Source: Eggerthia catenaformis OT 569 = DSM 20559
GTDB lineage: Bacteria; Bacillota_I; Bacilli_A; Erysipelotrichales; Coprobacillaceae
DNA length: 64,000 nucleotides
Reading direction: 5' to 3'
Assembly (NCBI RefSeq): GCF_000340375.1
Contig: NZ_KB446647.1
Location: 258,066 to 322,065, forward strand
The notes under the pieces are model-generated. The model saw only the letters and a program-made list of their open reading frames with translations. It was not told where the DNA came from and made no database searches. A program made the position numbers and the translations under genes. This document shows, piece after piece, positions 26,117 to 35,603 of this stretch. Positions within the stretch are counted from its first letter, which is position 1, and each line of letters starts with the position of its first letter.

Positions 26117-26145
26117 TTTACAAGAGATTAGTTATTTGTTATAAT
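26117..26145 (+). promoter_or_regulatory. Promoter for efp
   Basis: TTTACA at 26117-26122, 17-nt spacer, TATAAT at 26140-26145. Confidence 0.65.
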
Positions 26146-26174
26146 CTATAAGACTATGAGGAGGAAAACAAAAA

Positions 26175-26732
26175 ATGATTAATGTTGGCGATTTAAGACC
26201 GGGAATAACTTTTCAGTATGATGGTAACTTATATATAGTGCTTGAATATTCACACAATAAAACAGCTAGAGCAGCTGCAAATATCAAGGTTAAGATGAAG
26301 AATATGAGAACTGGATCAACGACTGAAATCACGTTTGGAAACAGTGAAAAGGTTGCAAGAGCTCATATTGAAAAGCGTAAAATGCAGTATTTATATGATA
26401 ATGGCGGTATGCTGGTATTTATGGACAATGAGACATATGATCAAATTGAAATCCCTGCAGACCGTTTAGTATGGGAACAAAATTTTATGAAAGCAAGTGA
26501 TGAAGTTGAAGTAACAAGCTTTGAAGGAGAAATCTTAGGTGTTTCTTTACCTGTTAATGTTCCATTTACTGTTACTGAAACTGAACCGGCAATCAAAGGT
26601 GATACTGCTCAGGGTGCCACTAAATTAGCTAAAATTGAAACGGGATATGAAATTAGAGTACCATTATTTATTTCTGAAGGAGAAATTGTATTAGTAAATA
26701 CTACAGATGGAAAATATGTAGGACGTGCATAA
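26175..26732 (+). CDS. efp: Elongation factor P with arginine at the tip
   Basis: Relieves ribosome stalling at polyproline. The 185 residues have the normal three-domain length and the C-terminal signature ETGYEIRVPLFISEGE. In the functional loop the usual PGKG is replaced: residues 27-35 read HNKTARAAA, so position 32, lysine in Bacillus (5-aminopentanol-modified) and arginine in Pseudomonas (rhamnosylated), is Arg here, while the flanking Pro and Gly residues are lost. Own promoter and terminator flank it. Whether this EF-P is modified cannot be told from the window. Confidence 0.95.
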   Translation: MINVGDLRPGITFQYDGNLYIVLEYSHNKTARAAANIKVKMKNMRTGSTTEITFGNSEKVARAHIEKRKMQYLYDNGGMLVFMDNETYDQIEIPADRLVWEQNFMKASDEVEVTSFEGEILGVSLPVNVPFTVTETEPAIKGDTAQGATKLAKIETGYEIRVPLFISEGEIVLVNTTDGKYVGRA

Positions 26733-26743
26733 TATAATATAAA

Positions 26744-26780
26744 GAATCATTCATAGAATCATTGAATGATTCCTTTTTAT
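26744..26780 (+). terminator. Intrinsic terminator after efp
   Basis: GAATCATTCA (26744-26753) pairs with TGAATGATTC (26763-26772), followed by CTTTTTATTT. Confidence 0.85.
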
Positions 26781-26836
26781 TTCTTGTAATATTTATCAAA
26801 TTCTTATACAATAGAGATTGAGAGAGGTGTACATTT

Positions 26837-27181
26837 ATGGCAAAGAATGAATATTATACATATAAGGAAAGTCCAATTAATGGAGATATCATGATGAGTA
26901 TTCAGGTATTTGATATTATCGCAAAACAGGTTATAGCTGAAGATAAAGATGTTAGTCTTGATGCTTCAAAAGGATTTGCAATGCCGGGTACAAAAAAATT
27001 AGTCAATTGTCAGATTGAGAATAATGAGGTAAGCATTACTTTACATATTAAGGTAAAATATGGTATTAAAGTCACTAAAAAAACAAAAGAACTTCAAAGA
27101 ATGATTGCTAATACAGTTAAAGACATGGCTAATGTAGCTGTAAAATCAGTTGATATCTGTGTTGAAAGTATTGATTTTTAA
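26837..27181 (+). CDS. yqhY: Asp23/Gls24 family protein (YqhY-like)
   Basis: A 114-residue protein of the Asp23 family: SIQVFDIIAKQVIAED near the start, then a beta-rich core and the C-terminal helix with KELQRMIANTVKDMANV. In Bacillus the yqhY copy stands between accBC and nusB and is linked to control of acetyl-CoA carboxylase; here it keeps its place next to nusB although accB and accC are absent. GAGAGGTG precedes the ATG. Confidence 0.88.
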   Translation: MAKNEYYTYKESPINGDIMMSIQVFDIIAKQVIAEDKDVSLDASKGFAMPGTKKLVNCQIENNEVSITLHIKVKYGIKVTKKTKELQRMIANTVKDMANVAVKSVDICVESIDF

Positions 27182-27197
27182 GCGTAATATCATATGA

Positions 27198-27230
27198 GAC
27201 ATTTATCTGTTAGGATAGATGTCTTTTTCA
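27198..27230 (+). terminator. Intrinsic terminator after yqhY
   Basis: GACATTTATC (27198-27207) pairs with GATAGATGTC (27214-27223) with one G-U pair, followed by TTTTTCATT. Confidence 0.8.
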
Positions 27231-27306
27231 TTACTCTTTTAATGCAGTAATTCCAATTTATAGGATTTTATGATAAAATGAATGAGGTTATAATTGGAGG
27301 ATTTTT

Positions 27307-27711
27307 ATGGCTAAAACAATACGTCAAGTTGCAAGACAGAAAGCAATCATTTGCGTTTATCAGAATTTGATTGTGGATGCTTCTTGGACTGATATGAAAA
27401 ATTATATAAAAGCTGATGATCAGCTAATAGAAGGGGCGAGGGCTTATGAATTCTGTATTCAGTTAATAGAAAATGTTCTCAAAAACAAGGATAACTATAT
27501 TCAGGTTATTGAAAAACAGCTGAAAAAAGGATGGAGTTTTAATCGTCTTAATAAAATGGAGGCAGCTATTTTACTTGTATCTACCAGTGAATTACTTGAT
27601 TCTGATCTTGATAAAAGCATTGTTATTAATGAGGCTGTTATTAATGCTAAAGAATACTGTGATGAAGATTCTTATAAATTTATTAATGGTGTTCTTAACG
27701 ATATTGTTTAA
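27307..27711 (+). CDS. nusB: Transcription antitermination factor NusB
   Basis: All-helical RNA-binding protein of 134 residues that acts with NusE (S10) at boxA of rRNA operons. Family features are the Arg-rich start (TIRQVARQKAIICVYQ) and the ending INEAVINAKEYCDEDSYKFINGVLNDI. TTGGAGG precedes the ATG. xseA begins at the base after its stop. Confidence 0.93.
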   Translation: MAKTIRQVARQKAIICVYQNLIVDASWTDMKNYIKADDQLIEGARAYEFCIQLIENVLKNKDNYIQVIEKQLKKGWSFNRLNKMEAAILLVSTSELLDSDLDKSIVINEAVINAKEYCDEDSYKFINGVLNDIV

Positions 27712-29028
27712 ATGGAAAGAAAATATTTAAGTGTACATGCTCTTAATAAATATATTAAGGCAGTATTAGATAATGATTATCAGTTGCAGAATCTTTTTAT
27801 TGAAGGTGAAATATCAAATTATCGTCCTCATGCCAGTGGCCATATGTACTTTACCTTGAAAGATAAATACGCAAGCATTAATGCTATTATGTTTTCTTCA
27901 TATGCAAAAAAAGTTCCTTTTAAGGTGACAAATGGACTTAAAGTACAAGTAAGATGTCATGTTTCAGTATATGAAAAAACAGGTACATATCAGATTTATA
28001 TTAAAGATATGAGAGAAGCCGGTATTGGGGATTTGGCTTATCGTTTTGAAATCCTAAAAAAGAAACTGGAGAAGGAAGGATTGTTTGATCAGAATCATAA
28101 AAAGAAAATTCCTTCTTTTCCAAGCAGAATTGCTGTTTTATCTGCCAAACAAGGTGCTGCTTTACAGGATGTTTTAAGAACTATAAAACTCAGATTTCCT
28201 TTTGTTAATATTGTTATTTTTCCTATTCCTGTACAGGGAGTGGAAGCTTATAAGAAAATTATTGATACTTTAAATTTTGTTGATAAATTACATTGCTCAA
28301 CAATCATTCTAGCCAGAGGAGGAGGTTCTTTAGAAGACTTGTGGAACTTTAATGAGGAGGATCTTGTTAAATGTATCTATAAGCTGGAAACACCTCTTAT
28401 TAGCGGTATCGGACATGAAACTGATTTTACTCTTACTGATTTTGTAAGTGATTACAGAGCAGCAACACCAACCGCAGCTGCGGTATATGCAACTCCGGAT
28501 CAAAAAGAGCTAAAAAAACATCTATACATAACATATAATAAACTTAATAATCTTGTAAAAACATATATAAAAAATAAAAAAATGCTTCTCACGCAATCTG
28601 AGAATTATTATATTTTTAAGAATCCGGGTTATTTATATGAGAATGAATTTATTAGATTAGCTGCTTTTAAAGATAAGTTATCTAAGCATGCTCGTCTGAC
28701 TATTAATGATTGTCATAATGAATTATTTTCTAAAAATGAGCGAATGGGTAATGCAATGAAGAATAGAATACAGCAGGAAAGTATAAAAAAGAATGTTAAT
28801 GAAGATCGTTTGACTCATTATTTTCAAAACAATCTTATGAAAGTAAAAATGAGTTTTCAGATGTGTATTGAAAAGCTTGATTTAGTGAGTCCTTTAAAAA
28901 TATTATCTAAAGGTTATTCTGTTGTTAAGAGTGAAGAAAAAATTATTAAATCAAAGAATGATATTCATAAAGATGATATAGTGGATATTCATTTTTATGA
29001 TGGTACGAAGAAAGCAAAGATTCAATAA
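27712..29028 (+). CDS. xseA: Exodeoxyribonuclease VII large subunit
   Basis: Single-strand DNA exonuclease catalytic subunit, 438 residues. N-terminal OB domain (SVHALNKYIKAVLDND, FIEGEISNYRPHASGHMYFTL), then the nuclease domain with ILARGGGSLEDLWNFN and SGIGHETDFTLTD, followed by a helical region. The ATG abuts the nusB stop; folD, which separates them in Bacillus, is missing. Confidence 0.96.
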   Translation: MERKYLSVHALNKYIKAVLDNDYQLQNLFIEGEISNYRPHASGHMYFTLKDKYASINAIMFSSYAKKVPFKVTNGLKVQVRCHVSVYEKTGTYQIYIKDMREAGIGDLAYRFEILKKKLEKEGLFDQNHKKKIPSFPSRIAVLSAKQGAALQDVLRTIKLRFPFVNIVIFPIPVQGVEAYKKIIDTLNFVDKLHCSTIILARGGGSLEDLWNFNEEDLVKCIYKLETPLISGIGHETDFTLTDFVSDYRAATPTAAAVYATPDQKELKKHLYITYNKLNNLVKTYIKNKKMLLTQSENYYIFKNPGYLYENEFIRLAAFKDKLSKHARLTINDCHNELFSKNERMGNAMKNRIQQESIKKNVNEDRLTHYFQNNLMKVKMSFQMCIEKLDLVSPLKILSKGYSVVKSEEKIIKSKNDIHKDDIVDIHFYDGTKKAKIQ

Positions 29029-29042
29029 GAGGAGTAAGTAGA

Positions 29043-29267
29043 ATGAATAAAAAATATACATATGAAGAAGCAATGAATCGTTTAGAAGAAATAATTTCTA
29101 TTCTTGAGAAAAACGAAGTTTCTTTAGATGAAAGTATCAAATTATATGAAGAAGGTATAGCTTTGTCTAAATACTGTGATGATAAACTAAAAAATATTGA
29201 GGATAGAGTAATTAAAATTTTTGAAGATAATCAGTTAAAATCCTATGAAGGTGAAACAAATGATTGA
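29043..29267 (+). CDS. xseB: Exodeoxyribonuclease VII small subunit
   Basis: A 74-residue helical-hairpin subunit with the family motif TYEEAMNRLEEIISILEKNEVSL and SIKLYEEGIALSKYC. It binds the XseA helical region in several copies. AGAGGAG precedes the ATG; its end overlaps ispA by 8 bases. Confidence 0.95.
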   Translation: MNKKYTYEEAMNRLEEIISILEKNEVSLDESIKLYEEGIALSKYCDDKLKNIEDRVIKIFEDNQLKSYEGETND

Positions 29268-30099
29268 ATTGATTAATAAGAGACTGTATGAGATTCTTAG
29301 TCAGTTAAAAGAAGGTAAGGTTAAAGAGGCAATGATTTATTCAACAATGTCCGGAGGAAAAAGATTGCGGGGTTCTTTATTGCTTACTGCTTTACATGCT
29401 TATGGAATTAAGTATGATGAGTATCTTGATATTGCCTGTGCTATTGAAATGATACATACTTATTCACTTATTCATGATGATCTTCCTGCTATGGATAATG
29501 ATGACTTAAGAAGAGGGAAACCATCTTGTCATAAACAGTTTGATGAAGCTACTGCTATTCTTGCCGGTGACGGGCTGTTGAATGAATCAATGAATGTTAT
29601 TGCCGGTCTTGATGTTGAAGACCATTTAAAAATAGAAATTATTAAACTTTTATTTAATGCTTCTGGAATGAATGGTATGATTTATGGACAGCAGCAGGAT
29701 ATATATTTTGAAAATAAGAGTGCTGATTTATCTGAACTAGAAAATATTCATCATTATAAAACAGGCTGTCTGATAGCTGCTCCTTTACAAATAGCATCAA
29801 TTATTGCTAAACAGGAAGATTTTAAGCCAATGACTGATTTAGGTTTTCATTTGGGCTTAGCTTTTCAAATACAAGATGATATTCTTGATGTAATTAGTAA
29901 TCCTAATGAATTAGGTAAAAATACTGGTTCTGATGCAACAAATCATAAGTCTACGTATGTTACTTTTTTAGGGATAGAAAAGTCGCAAAAATATATAACT
30001 GAATTGTTTAATAAATGTTTAGAAGATATATATGGATTACAATTAAATCATGGCTTACTTATTGAAATTATTGAGAAAGTCATAAAAAGGGTGAATTAA
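29260..30099 (+). CDS. ispA: Polyprenyl (farnesyl) diphosphate synthase
   Basis: Condenses isopentenyl diphosphate with allylic diphosphates to give short-chain isoprenoids for undecaprenyl lipid synthesis. The 279 residues contain SGGKRLRG, the first Asp-rich motif HDDLPAMDND and the second QDDILDV. ATG at 29260 has GAAGGTGA upstream and lies within the end of xseB. It precedes dxs, the source of its substrate. Confidence 0.93.
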   Translation: MIELINKRLYEILSQLKEGKVKEAMIYSTMSGGKRLRGSLLLTALHAYGIKYDEYLDIACAIEMIHTYSLIHDDLPAMDNDDLRRGKPSCHKQFDEATAILAGDGLLNESMNVIAGLDVEDHLKIEIIKLLFNASGMNGMIYGQQQDIYFENKSADLSELENIHHYKTGCLIAAPLQIASIIAKQEDFKPMTDLGFHLGLAFQIQDDILDVISNPNELGKNTGSDATNHKSTYVTFLGIEKSQKYITELFNKCLEDIYGLQLNHGLLIEIIEKVIKRVN

Positions 30100-30100
30100 T

Positions 30101-31960
30101 TTGGATATTAAAGAAATTAAAGATTCTCAATTTCTAAAACAATTAAATATAAAACAGTTGGAAAATCTTTCTTCAGAAATTAGAGATTTTACTATGCATT
30201 CTGTTGCAAAAACCGGAGGACATTTTTCAAGTAATCTTGGAGTTGTAGAATTAACTGTAGCTTTGCACTATGTTTTTAATTTTCCAAAAGATAAAATATT
30301 ATTTGATGTAGGACATCAGGCTTATATTCATAAAATACTTAGCGGTAGAGCTTGTCAGTTTGATACTTTGCGACAATATCAAGGATTAAGCGGATTTCAG
30401 AAAAGAAGTGAAAGTCCATATGATATATGGGAGGCTGGACATTCTTCTACTGCTTTGTCAGCAAGTATTGGGCTTGCAACTGCTAGAGATTTAAAAAAAT
30501 CAGATTATGAAGTTATAGCTTTTGTAGGTGATGCTGCAATTATGAGCGGAGAGTCATTTGAAGCTTTGAATTATATAGGCAGCAGTCATACTAAAGTTAT
30601 TATTATTTTAAACGATAATAATATGTCTATTACAAAAAATGTTGGAGGATTATCTGATTTTTTATCTGATGTTAGAGTTTCTAAAGGCTTTAAGCGTGCT
30701 AGACAGAATTATGTACATTTCTTATCTAAAACAAATGCCGGCAAGAAAATATATGAGGCAACCAAGAAAATGAAGGATGCATTAAAGGATAAGGTATTAG
30801 ATGATACATTGTTTTCTCATTTTGGTCTTGATTACATAGGTCCCATTGATGGACACAATATGAATGATCTTATCCAAGCATTAAGTACTGTAAAAGATAT
30901 AGATCATAGCGTTGTATTACATGTTAAAACGATTAAAGGTAAAGGATATCCTAAAGCAGAAAAAGATAAGATTGGCTTATATCATGGTGTATCTTCATTT
31001 AATCTTGATGAAGGGATTTTACCTTCCTATTCAAAGAATGAACAGACATGGAGTCAGGCAATTAGTCAGCATTTACTATACATGATGACCAATTATAATG
31101 ATATCTGTGCTGTTACACCTGCAATGATTACCGGAAGCTGTTTGAATAAAGTATTTGAGAAGTATCCTGAACGCTGTTTTGATGTAGGTATTGCGGAAGA
31201 ACATGCAATGACGTTTATAGGTGGTCTATCAATTGGAGGCATGTTTCCTTTCTTAAGTATTTATTCATCTTTCTCTCAAAGAGCTTATGATCAGCTAAAT
31301 CATGATATTGCCAGAATGAATATACCTTGTTTGATTGGTATTGATCGTGTCGGATTAGTAGGAGAAGATGGTTCTACGCATCACGGAGTATTTGATTTAG
31401 GATTATTTATGCCTTTACCGAATGTAGTTATTATGGTACCGTCAAATCAGTTGGAAGCTGAAGCGATGATGAATACAGCTTATCGATTAAGGGATAAACC
31501 CTATATTATTAGATATTCAAAAAGCACCTTAATGAGACTCCCTGTTCATAATGATCAGATTATGAAAATAGGGCAATGGAAAAAGGAACTTTATAGTGAA
31601 AATAATTCTGTTACTATTATCACATATGGTGATAGTGTTAGTAAAATAAGAAAAGCTGCTAATGAAAATAATTACAGAATTAATCTTATCAATGCATTGT
31701 TTTTAAAACCTATTGATTATAAATTGCTAGAAGAAATAAAAGAGACTAAAATTATTGTTTATGAAACAGTAATGAAGAAAGGATCGTTAGGAGAGGCAAT
31801 TGCTTATTATTATGCTAATAAGCAGAATTCTGTTAATATGCATTTTATAGGATTAGAGGATCATTATGTAGCACATGGATCAGTTGAAGAGCTAATGAAT
31901 CAAGAAAAAATAAGTCTTAATGATTTATATAGTCTAATTAAAGAGGTAGTAAATGAGTAA
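30101..31960 (+). CDS. dxs: 1-deoxy-D-xylulose-5-phosphate synthase
   Basis: First enzyme of the methylerythritol phosphate route, a thiamine-diphosphate transketolase-like enzyme of 619 residues. FVGDAAIMSGESFEA (ThDP/Mg motif), the GHQAYIHK segment and the DRVGLVGEDGSTHHG region are all recognisable. Start TTG at 30101, two bases after ispA, with AAAGGGTGA upstream. Shows this bacterium makes isoprenoids by the MEP pathway. Confidence 0.95.
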   Translation: MDIKEIKDSQFLKQLNIKQLENLSSEIRDFTMHSVAKTGGHFSSNLGVVELTVALHYVFNFPKDKILFDVGHQAYIHKILSGRACQFDTLRQYQGLSGFQKRSESPYDIWEAGHSSTALSASIGLATARDLKKSDYEVIAFVGDAAIMSGESFEALNYIGSSHTKVIIILNDNNMSITKNVGGLSDFLSDVRVSKGFKRARQNYVHFLSKTNAGKKIYEATKKMKDALKDKVLDDTLFSHFGLDYIGPIDGHNMNDLIQALSTVKDIDHSVVLHVKTIKGKGYPKAEKDKIGLYHGVSSFNLDEGILPSYSKNEQTWSQAISQHLLYMMTNYNDICAVTPAMITGSCLNKVFEKYPERCFDVGIAEEHAMTFIGGLSIGGMFPFLSIYSSFSQRAYDQLNHDIARMNIPCLIGIDRVGLVGEDGSTHHGVFDLGLFMPLPNVVIMVPSNQLEAEAMMNTAYRLRDKPYIIRYSKSTLMRLPVHNDQIMKIGQWKKELYSENNSVTIITYGDSVSKIRKAANENNYRINLINALFLKPIDYKLLEEIKETKIIVYETVMKKGSLGEAIAYYYANKQNSVNMHFIGLEDHYVAHGSVEELMNQEKISLNDLYSLIKEVVNE

Positions 31961-32759
31961 AGAAAGAGTTGATATTCTCTGTGTAGAGCAGGGGCTATTT
32001 GAATCAAGAGAGAAAGCCAAAAGAGCTATCATGGCTGGAATAATACATGATGACCATCAGATTCTTGATAAACCCGGAATAAAAATAGAAAGACAGACAA
32101 AATTATCTATTAAAGGGGAACAATTTAGATATGTCTCACGTGGCGGTTTGAAACTTGAAAAAGCTATTCATTATTTTAATATTTACCTTAAAAATAGAAT
32201 AATGCTTGATATTGGTTCATCTACTGGTGGATTTACTGATTGTGCACTCCAAAATGGTATTTCTTTAGTCTATGCATTAGATGTTGGAACTAATCAGTTA
32301 GCATGGAAACTAAGAAATCATCCTCAAGTTATTGTGATGGAAAAAACAAATTTTCGTTACAGTAGATTAGAAGATTTTAAGAATGGAAAGCCATCTTTTG
32401 CTTCTATTGATGTCTCTTTTATTTCTTTAAGCCATATTTTTCATCCATTAAAAGATATTATCTCATTGGATGGTGAAGTTATTGCTTTAATTAAACCACA
32501 ATTTGAAGCAGGAAGAGAATATGTAGGAAAAAAGGGAATTGTTAGGGATAAAAATGTCCATATTGAAGTTATTAAAAAGGTATTAAAATTTGCTGCGGAA
32601 GATTCTTTTTATTGTCATGGATTAACATTTTCACCTATTACAGGCGGAGAAGGGAATATTGAATTTTTAGCCTATTTTAAATTAGAAGAAAATAAGAATA
32701 TTAATATAGATATAAAAGAAGTTGTAGAGCAGGCACATTTTAATTTTGAAAGGAAGTGA
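31953..32759 (+). CDS. tlyA: TlyA-family rRNA 2'-O-methyltransferase
   Basis: A 268-residue protein with an N-terminal S4 RNA-binding domain (RVDILCVEQGLFESREKAKR) and an FtsJ-like SAM-binding domain (MLDIGSSTGGFTDC, DVGTNQLAW). TlyA methylates ribosomal RNA riboses in mycobacteria; the Bacillus homologue YqxC sits in the same place before recN. It overlaps dxs by 8 bases. Confidence 0.92.
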   Translation: MSKERVDILCVEQGLFESREKAKRAIMAGIIHDDHQILDKPGIKIERQTKLSIKGEQFRYVSRGGLKLEKAIHYFNIYLKNRIMLDIGSSTGGFTDCALQNGISLVYALDVGTNQLAWKLRNHPQVIVMEKTNFRYSRLEDFKNGKPSFASIDVSFISLSHIFHPLKDIISLDGEVIALIKPQFEAGREYVGKKGIVRDKNVHIEVIKKVLKFAAEDSFYCHGLTFSPITGGEGNIEFLAYFKLEENKNINIDIKEVVEQAHFNFERK

Positions 32760-32763
32760 TTTT

Positions 32764-34425
32764 ATGCTTAATAGTTTATATATTTCATCATTTGTGATTA
32801 TTGATAAAATGCAGATAGATTTTCATGATCATATGTCTGTATTAACAGGTGAAACCGGTGCAGGAAAATCTATTATTATAGATGCTATTGGACAGCTTAC
32901 AGGTAACCGTGCTTCAAATACGATGGTACGTAAAGGAAAAGATAAAGCTATTATTGAAGGTGTTTTTTATCTTGAAAAATCAACGGAGCTTTTAGCTATT
33001 TTTAACTCTATTAATATAGATTTTGATAATGAAACTATAATAACAAAAGAAATATATGAAAATGGTAAATCACATATCAAGATTAATTATCGTAATGCGA
33101 CAAATAATGCCTTAAAATTATTAGCACCTTATCTTATTCATATTCATTCTCAATTTGAGACTCAATCCTTATTTTCTGCTGATAAACATCTTTCTATTTT
33201 AGATCAATATGCTAAGATTTCTCAGGATATGATTGATGATTATCAATCTAGTTATAATAATTATAAGAAGATTGAATCTAAGCTAAAAATGATTTCTGAA
33301 GAAGAAATGAGTGATGAGGCTATTGAATATTATCAGTCACAGTATAATGAAATTAAAGATTTTTCATATACAGATGAAGATATTGAAGAAATTGAAAATG
33401 AGCTCAATTTAATGAAGAATTATGAAAAAATGAATCTTCATATTAATGAATTTGATAGATTATTCAATGGTTCACATGGTGGAGTACTTGAATATTTATC
33501 TGATGCAATTGATGAATTAAATCAACTTAAAGATTTCAATGTATTTTCAGATAGTTATGATCATCTTTATAATGAGTATTATAATTTAAAAGATATTTAT
33601 TCAGAGATTATGAATCATTATCATTCTTTTTCTTTTGATGAGTATCGTTTTAATGAACTTCAGGAAGAATTATTTAAAATTCAAAAAATACAGCGCAAAT
33701 ATGGCTATTCTATAGAAAAAATAATTGCTGCTAAAGAAAACCTAAAAGAAAAAATAGAATTATCTATGAATAGAGAAAGTATAATTGCTGAACTTTATAA
33801 GAAGAAAAATCTGTTATATAATCAGGCAATTGAAAAAGCTAAAAAACTGCATTATTTAAGAAAAGATGCAGCTATTGAGTTTGAAAAAGAAATAAAGAAT
33901 CAGCTCGAAGATCTTTATATGCCTCAAGCTTTATTAAAAGTTCATTTTGACAAAAGCTCTTTAAATAAGAGTGGAACTGATAAAATTATATTTATGGCTG
34001 CTATGAATAGAGGGAGTGCGTTTATACCTATTAGTGAGTCAGCAAGTGGAGGAGAGATGTCTCGTATGATGCTGGCTATTAAAACTATTACTTTTGTTGA
34101 TAATGTAACAGATACTATTATTTTTGATGAAGTAGATACCGGTGTCAGTGGAAAAGCCGCTGATGCAATCGGTGCAAAAATGGAACAGTTATCAGCGTTT
34201 AAACAGGTGATTTGTATTACACATTTACCTCAGGTGGCGGTTCATGCAAAACATCATTATTCAATTATTAAAGAGTCTGATAATGCTGAGACATATAGCT
34301 CCATAAAAGAGCTTAATAATCAGGAAAGAGTTGCTGAAATTGCAAAAATGCTGTCAAGTAATGTGATTACTAATGAAGCAATTAATAATGCAAAAGCATT
34401 GCTTCAGCAAAAAAAGGATTTATAA
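32764..34425 (+). CDS. recN: DNA repair protein RecN
   Basis: SMC-like ATPase for double-strand break repair, 553 residues. Walker A GETGAGKS at the N-terminus, coiled-coil-forming central part, then SASGGEMSRMMLAIK (signature motif) and IIFDEVDTGVSG (Walker B). ATG at 32764 follows GGAAGTGA. In Bacillus, ahrC/argR lies between yqxC and recN and spoIVB follows recN; both are missing here. Confidence 0.95.
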   Translation: MLNSLYISSFVIIDKMQIDFHDHMSVLTGETGAGKSIIIDAIGQLTGNRASNTMVRKGKDKAIIEGVFYLEKSTELLAIFNSINIDFDNETIITKEIYENGKSHIKINYRNATNNALKLLAPYLIHIHSQFETQSLFSADKHLSILDQYAKISQDMIDDYQSSYNNYKKIESKLKMISEEEMSDEAIEYYQSQYNEIKDFSYTDEDIEEIENELNLMKNYEKMNLHINEFDRLFNGSHGGVLEYLSDAIDELNQLKDFNVFSDSYDHLYNEYYNLKDIYSEIMNHYHSFSFDEYRFNELQEELFKIQKIQRKYGYSIEKIIAAKENLKEKIELSMNRESIIAELYKKKNLLYNQAIEKAKKLHYLRKDAAIEFEKEIKNQLEDLYMPQALLKVHFDKSSLNKSGTDKIIFMAAMNRGSAFIPISESASGGEMSRMMLAIKTITFVDNVTDTIIFDEVDTGVSGKAADAIGAKMEQLSAFKQVICITHLPQVAVHAKHHYSIIKESDNAETYSSIKELNNQERVAEIAKMLSSNVITNEAINNAKALLQQKKDL

Positions 34426-35601
34426 ATGAGAGTTATATTTCATATTGATTTAAATGCTTTTTTTGTGAGTGCAGAAATTAGTAAGAATCCGTCATTAAAT
34501 AATCAACCGGTGGTTATTTCTAGAGATTCTAGAAGGGCGGTTGTTTCTACTGCCAGTTATGAAGCAAGAAAGTATGGTATTCATTCAGCAATGCCTTTAT
34601 ATCAGGCAAAAGAAAAATGCAAAAATCTCATTATTGTTAGTCCTCATTTTGATTTGTACCGTTCTCTTTCAAATCAGTTTTTTGATATTATACGTAGCTA
34701 CACAAAAATGATTCAGATTGCCAGTATTGATGAATGCTATGCAGATTTTAGCGAAATGATTACCGAGAGTTATATGCAGCCATATGCTTTAGCTTATAAG
34801 ATTCAACAGGAGATTTTAAATAAGCTGAATTTACCTTGTTCTATTGGAATTTCTCCCAATAAATTTCTATCAAAGATGGCAAGTGATATGAAAAAGCCTT
34901 TAGGTATAACAATTATTACAAAAAGTAATATTAAAGAGATTTTATGGCCTTTGTCTGTTAATGAAATGTATGGGATTGGTAAAAAAACTGCTCCTAAGCT
35001 TATTGAGAATAATATAAAGACAATAGGTGATGTGGCGAATTATAGTAATTACACTGTATTAAGGACGATTTTGGGTAGAAAGGCACTCATATATTATCAA
35101 AGAGCTAATGGAAAAGATGATTCTAAAATAGAATATGATGAAAGTGATGCCAAAAGTATAAGTCATTCTATGACTTTTGAAAGAGATTTAGATAGTCTTG
35201 AGGAAATAGAAGAAGCTTATAAGAATATTGTTCTGGCTCTATCAGAGCGTGCTAAGCAGTATAATCTGGTATCAAATCATATAGGCATTACTTTAAAAAG
35301 CGACTATATGCATTCATTAACAAGACAGATGGTTATTAACCACTATACAAATGATTATGAAGATATTTATAATTATGCTATAATACTTCTAAGAAGAAAC
35401 TATTCTAATCAGCAAATAAGACTTATTGGTATAGGGATGAATGATACATTGAATATTAAGGATGTAAAAGTACAGATGTCTATTTTTGATATGACTTCTT
35501 CAAAAAAGAAGGGTGAAGATATCAATACTTTTATTGAGGAACTTAATGAAAATAATTCTCTTCATTTGATGAAAGCAAGTGATTTATTAAATAAAGGTTA
35601 A
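34426..35601 (+). CDS. dinB: DNA polymerase IV (Y-family)
   Basis: Translesion polymerase of 391 residues. Catalytic motifs are FHIDLNAFFVSAE (metal Asp) and ASIDECYADFSE, with the finger segment RRAVVSTASYEARKYG and a helix-hairpin-helix (MYGIGKKTAPKL). The ATG abuts the recN stop, so polymerase and repair protein are coupled. A C-terminal clamp-binding segment (QMSIFDM) is visible. Confidence 0.94.
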   Translation: MRVIFHIDLNAFFVSAEISKNPSLNNQPVVISRDSRRAVVSTASYEARKYGIHSAMPLYQAKEKCKNLIIVSPHFDLYRSLSNQFFDIIRSYTKMIQIASIDECYADFSEMITESYMQPYALAYKIQQEILNKLNLPCSIGISPNKFLSKMASDMKKPLGITIITKSNIKEILWPLSVNEMYGIGKKTAPKLIENNIKTIGDVANYSNYTVLRTILGRKALIYYQRANGKDDSKIEYDESDAKSISHSMTFERDLDSLEEIEEAYKNIVLALSERAKQYNLVSNHIGITLKSDYMHSLTRQMVINHYTNDYEDIYNYAIILLRRNYSNQQIRLIGIGMNDTLNIKDVKVQMSIFDMTSSKKKGEDINTFIEELNENNSLHLMKASDLLNKG

Positions 35602-35603
35602 AT

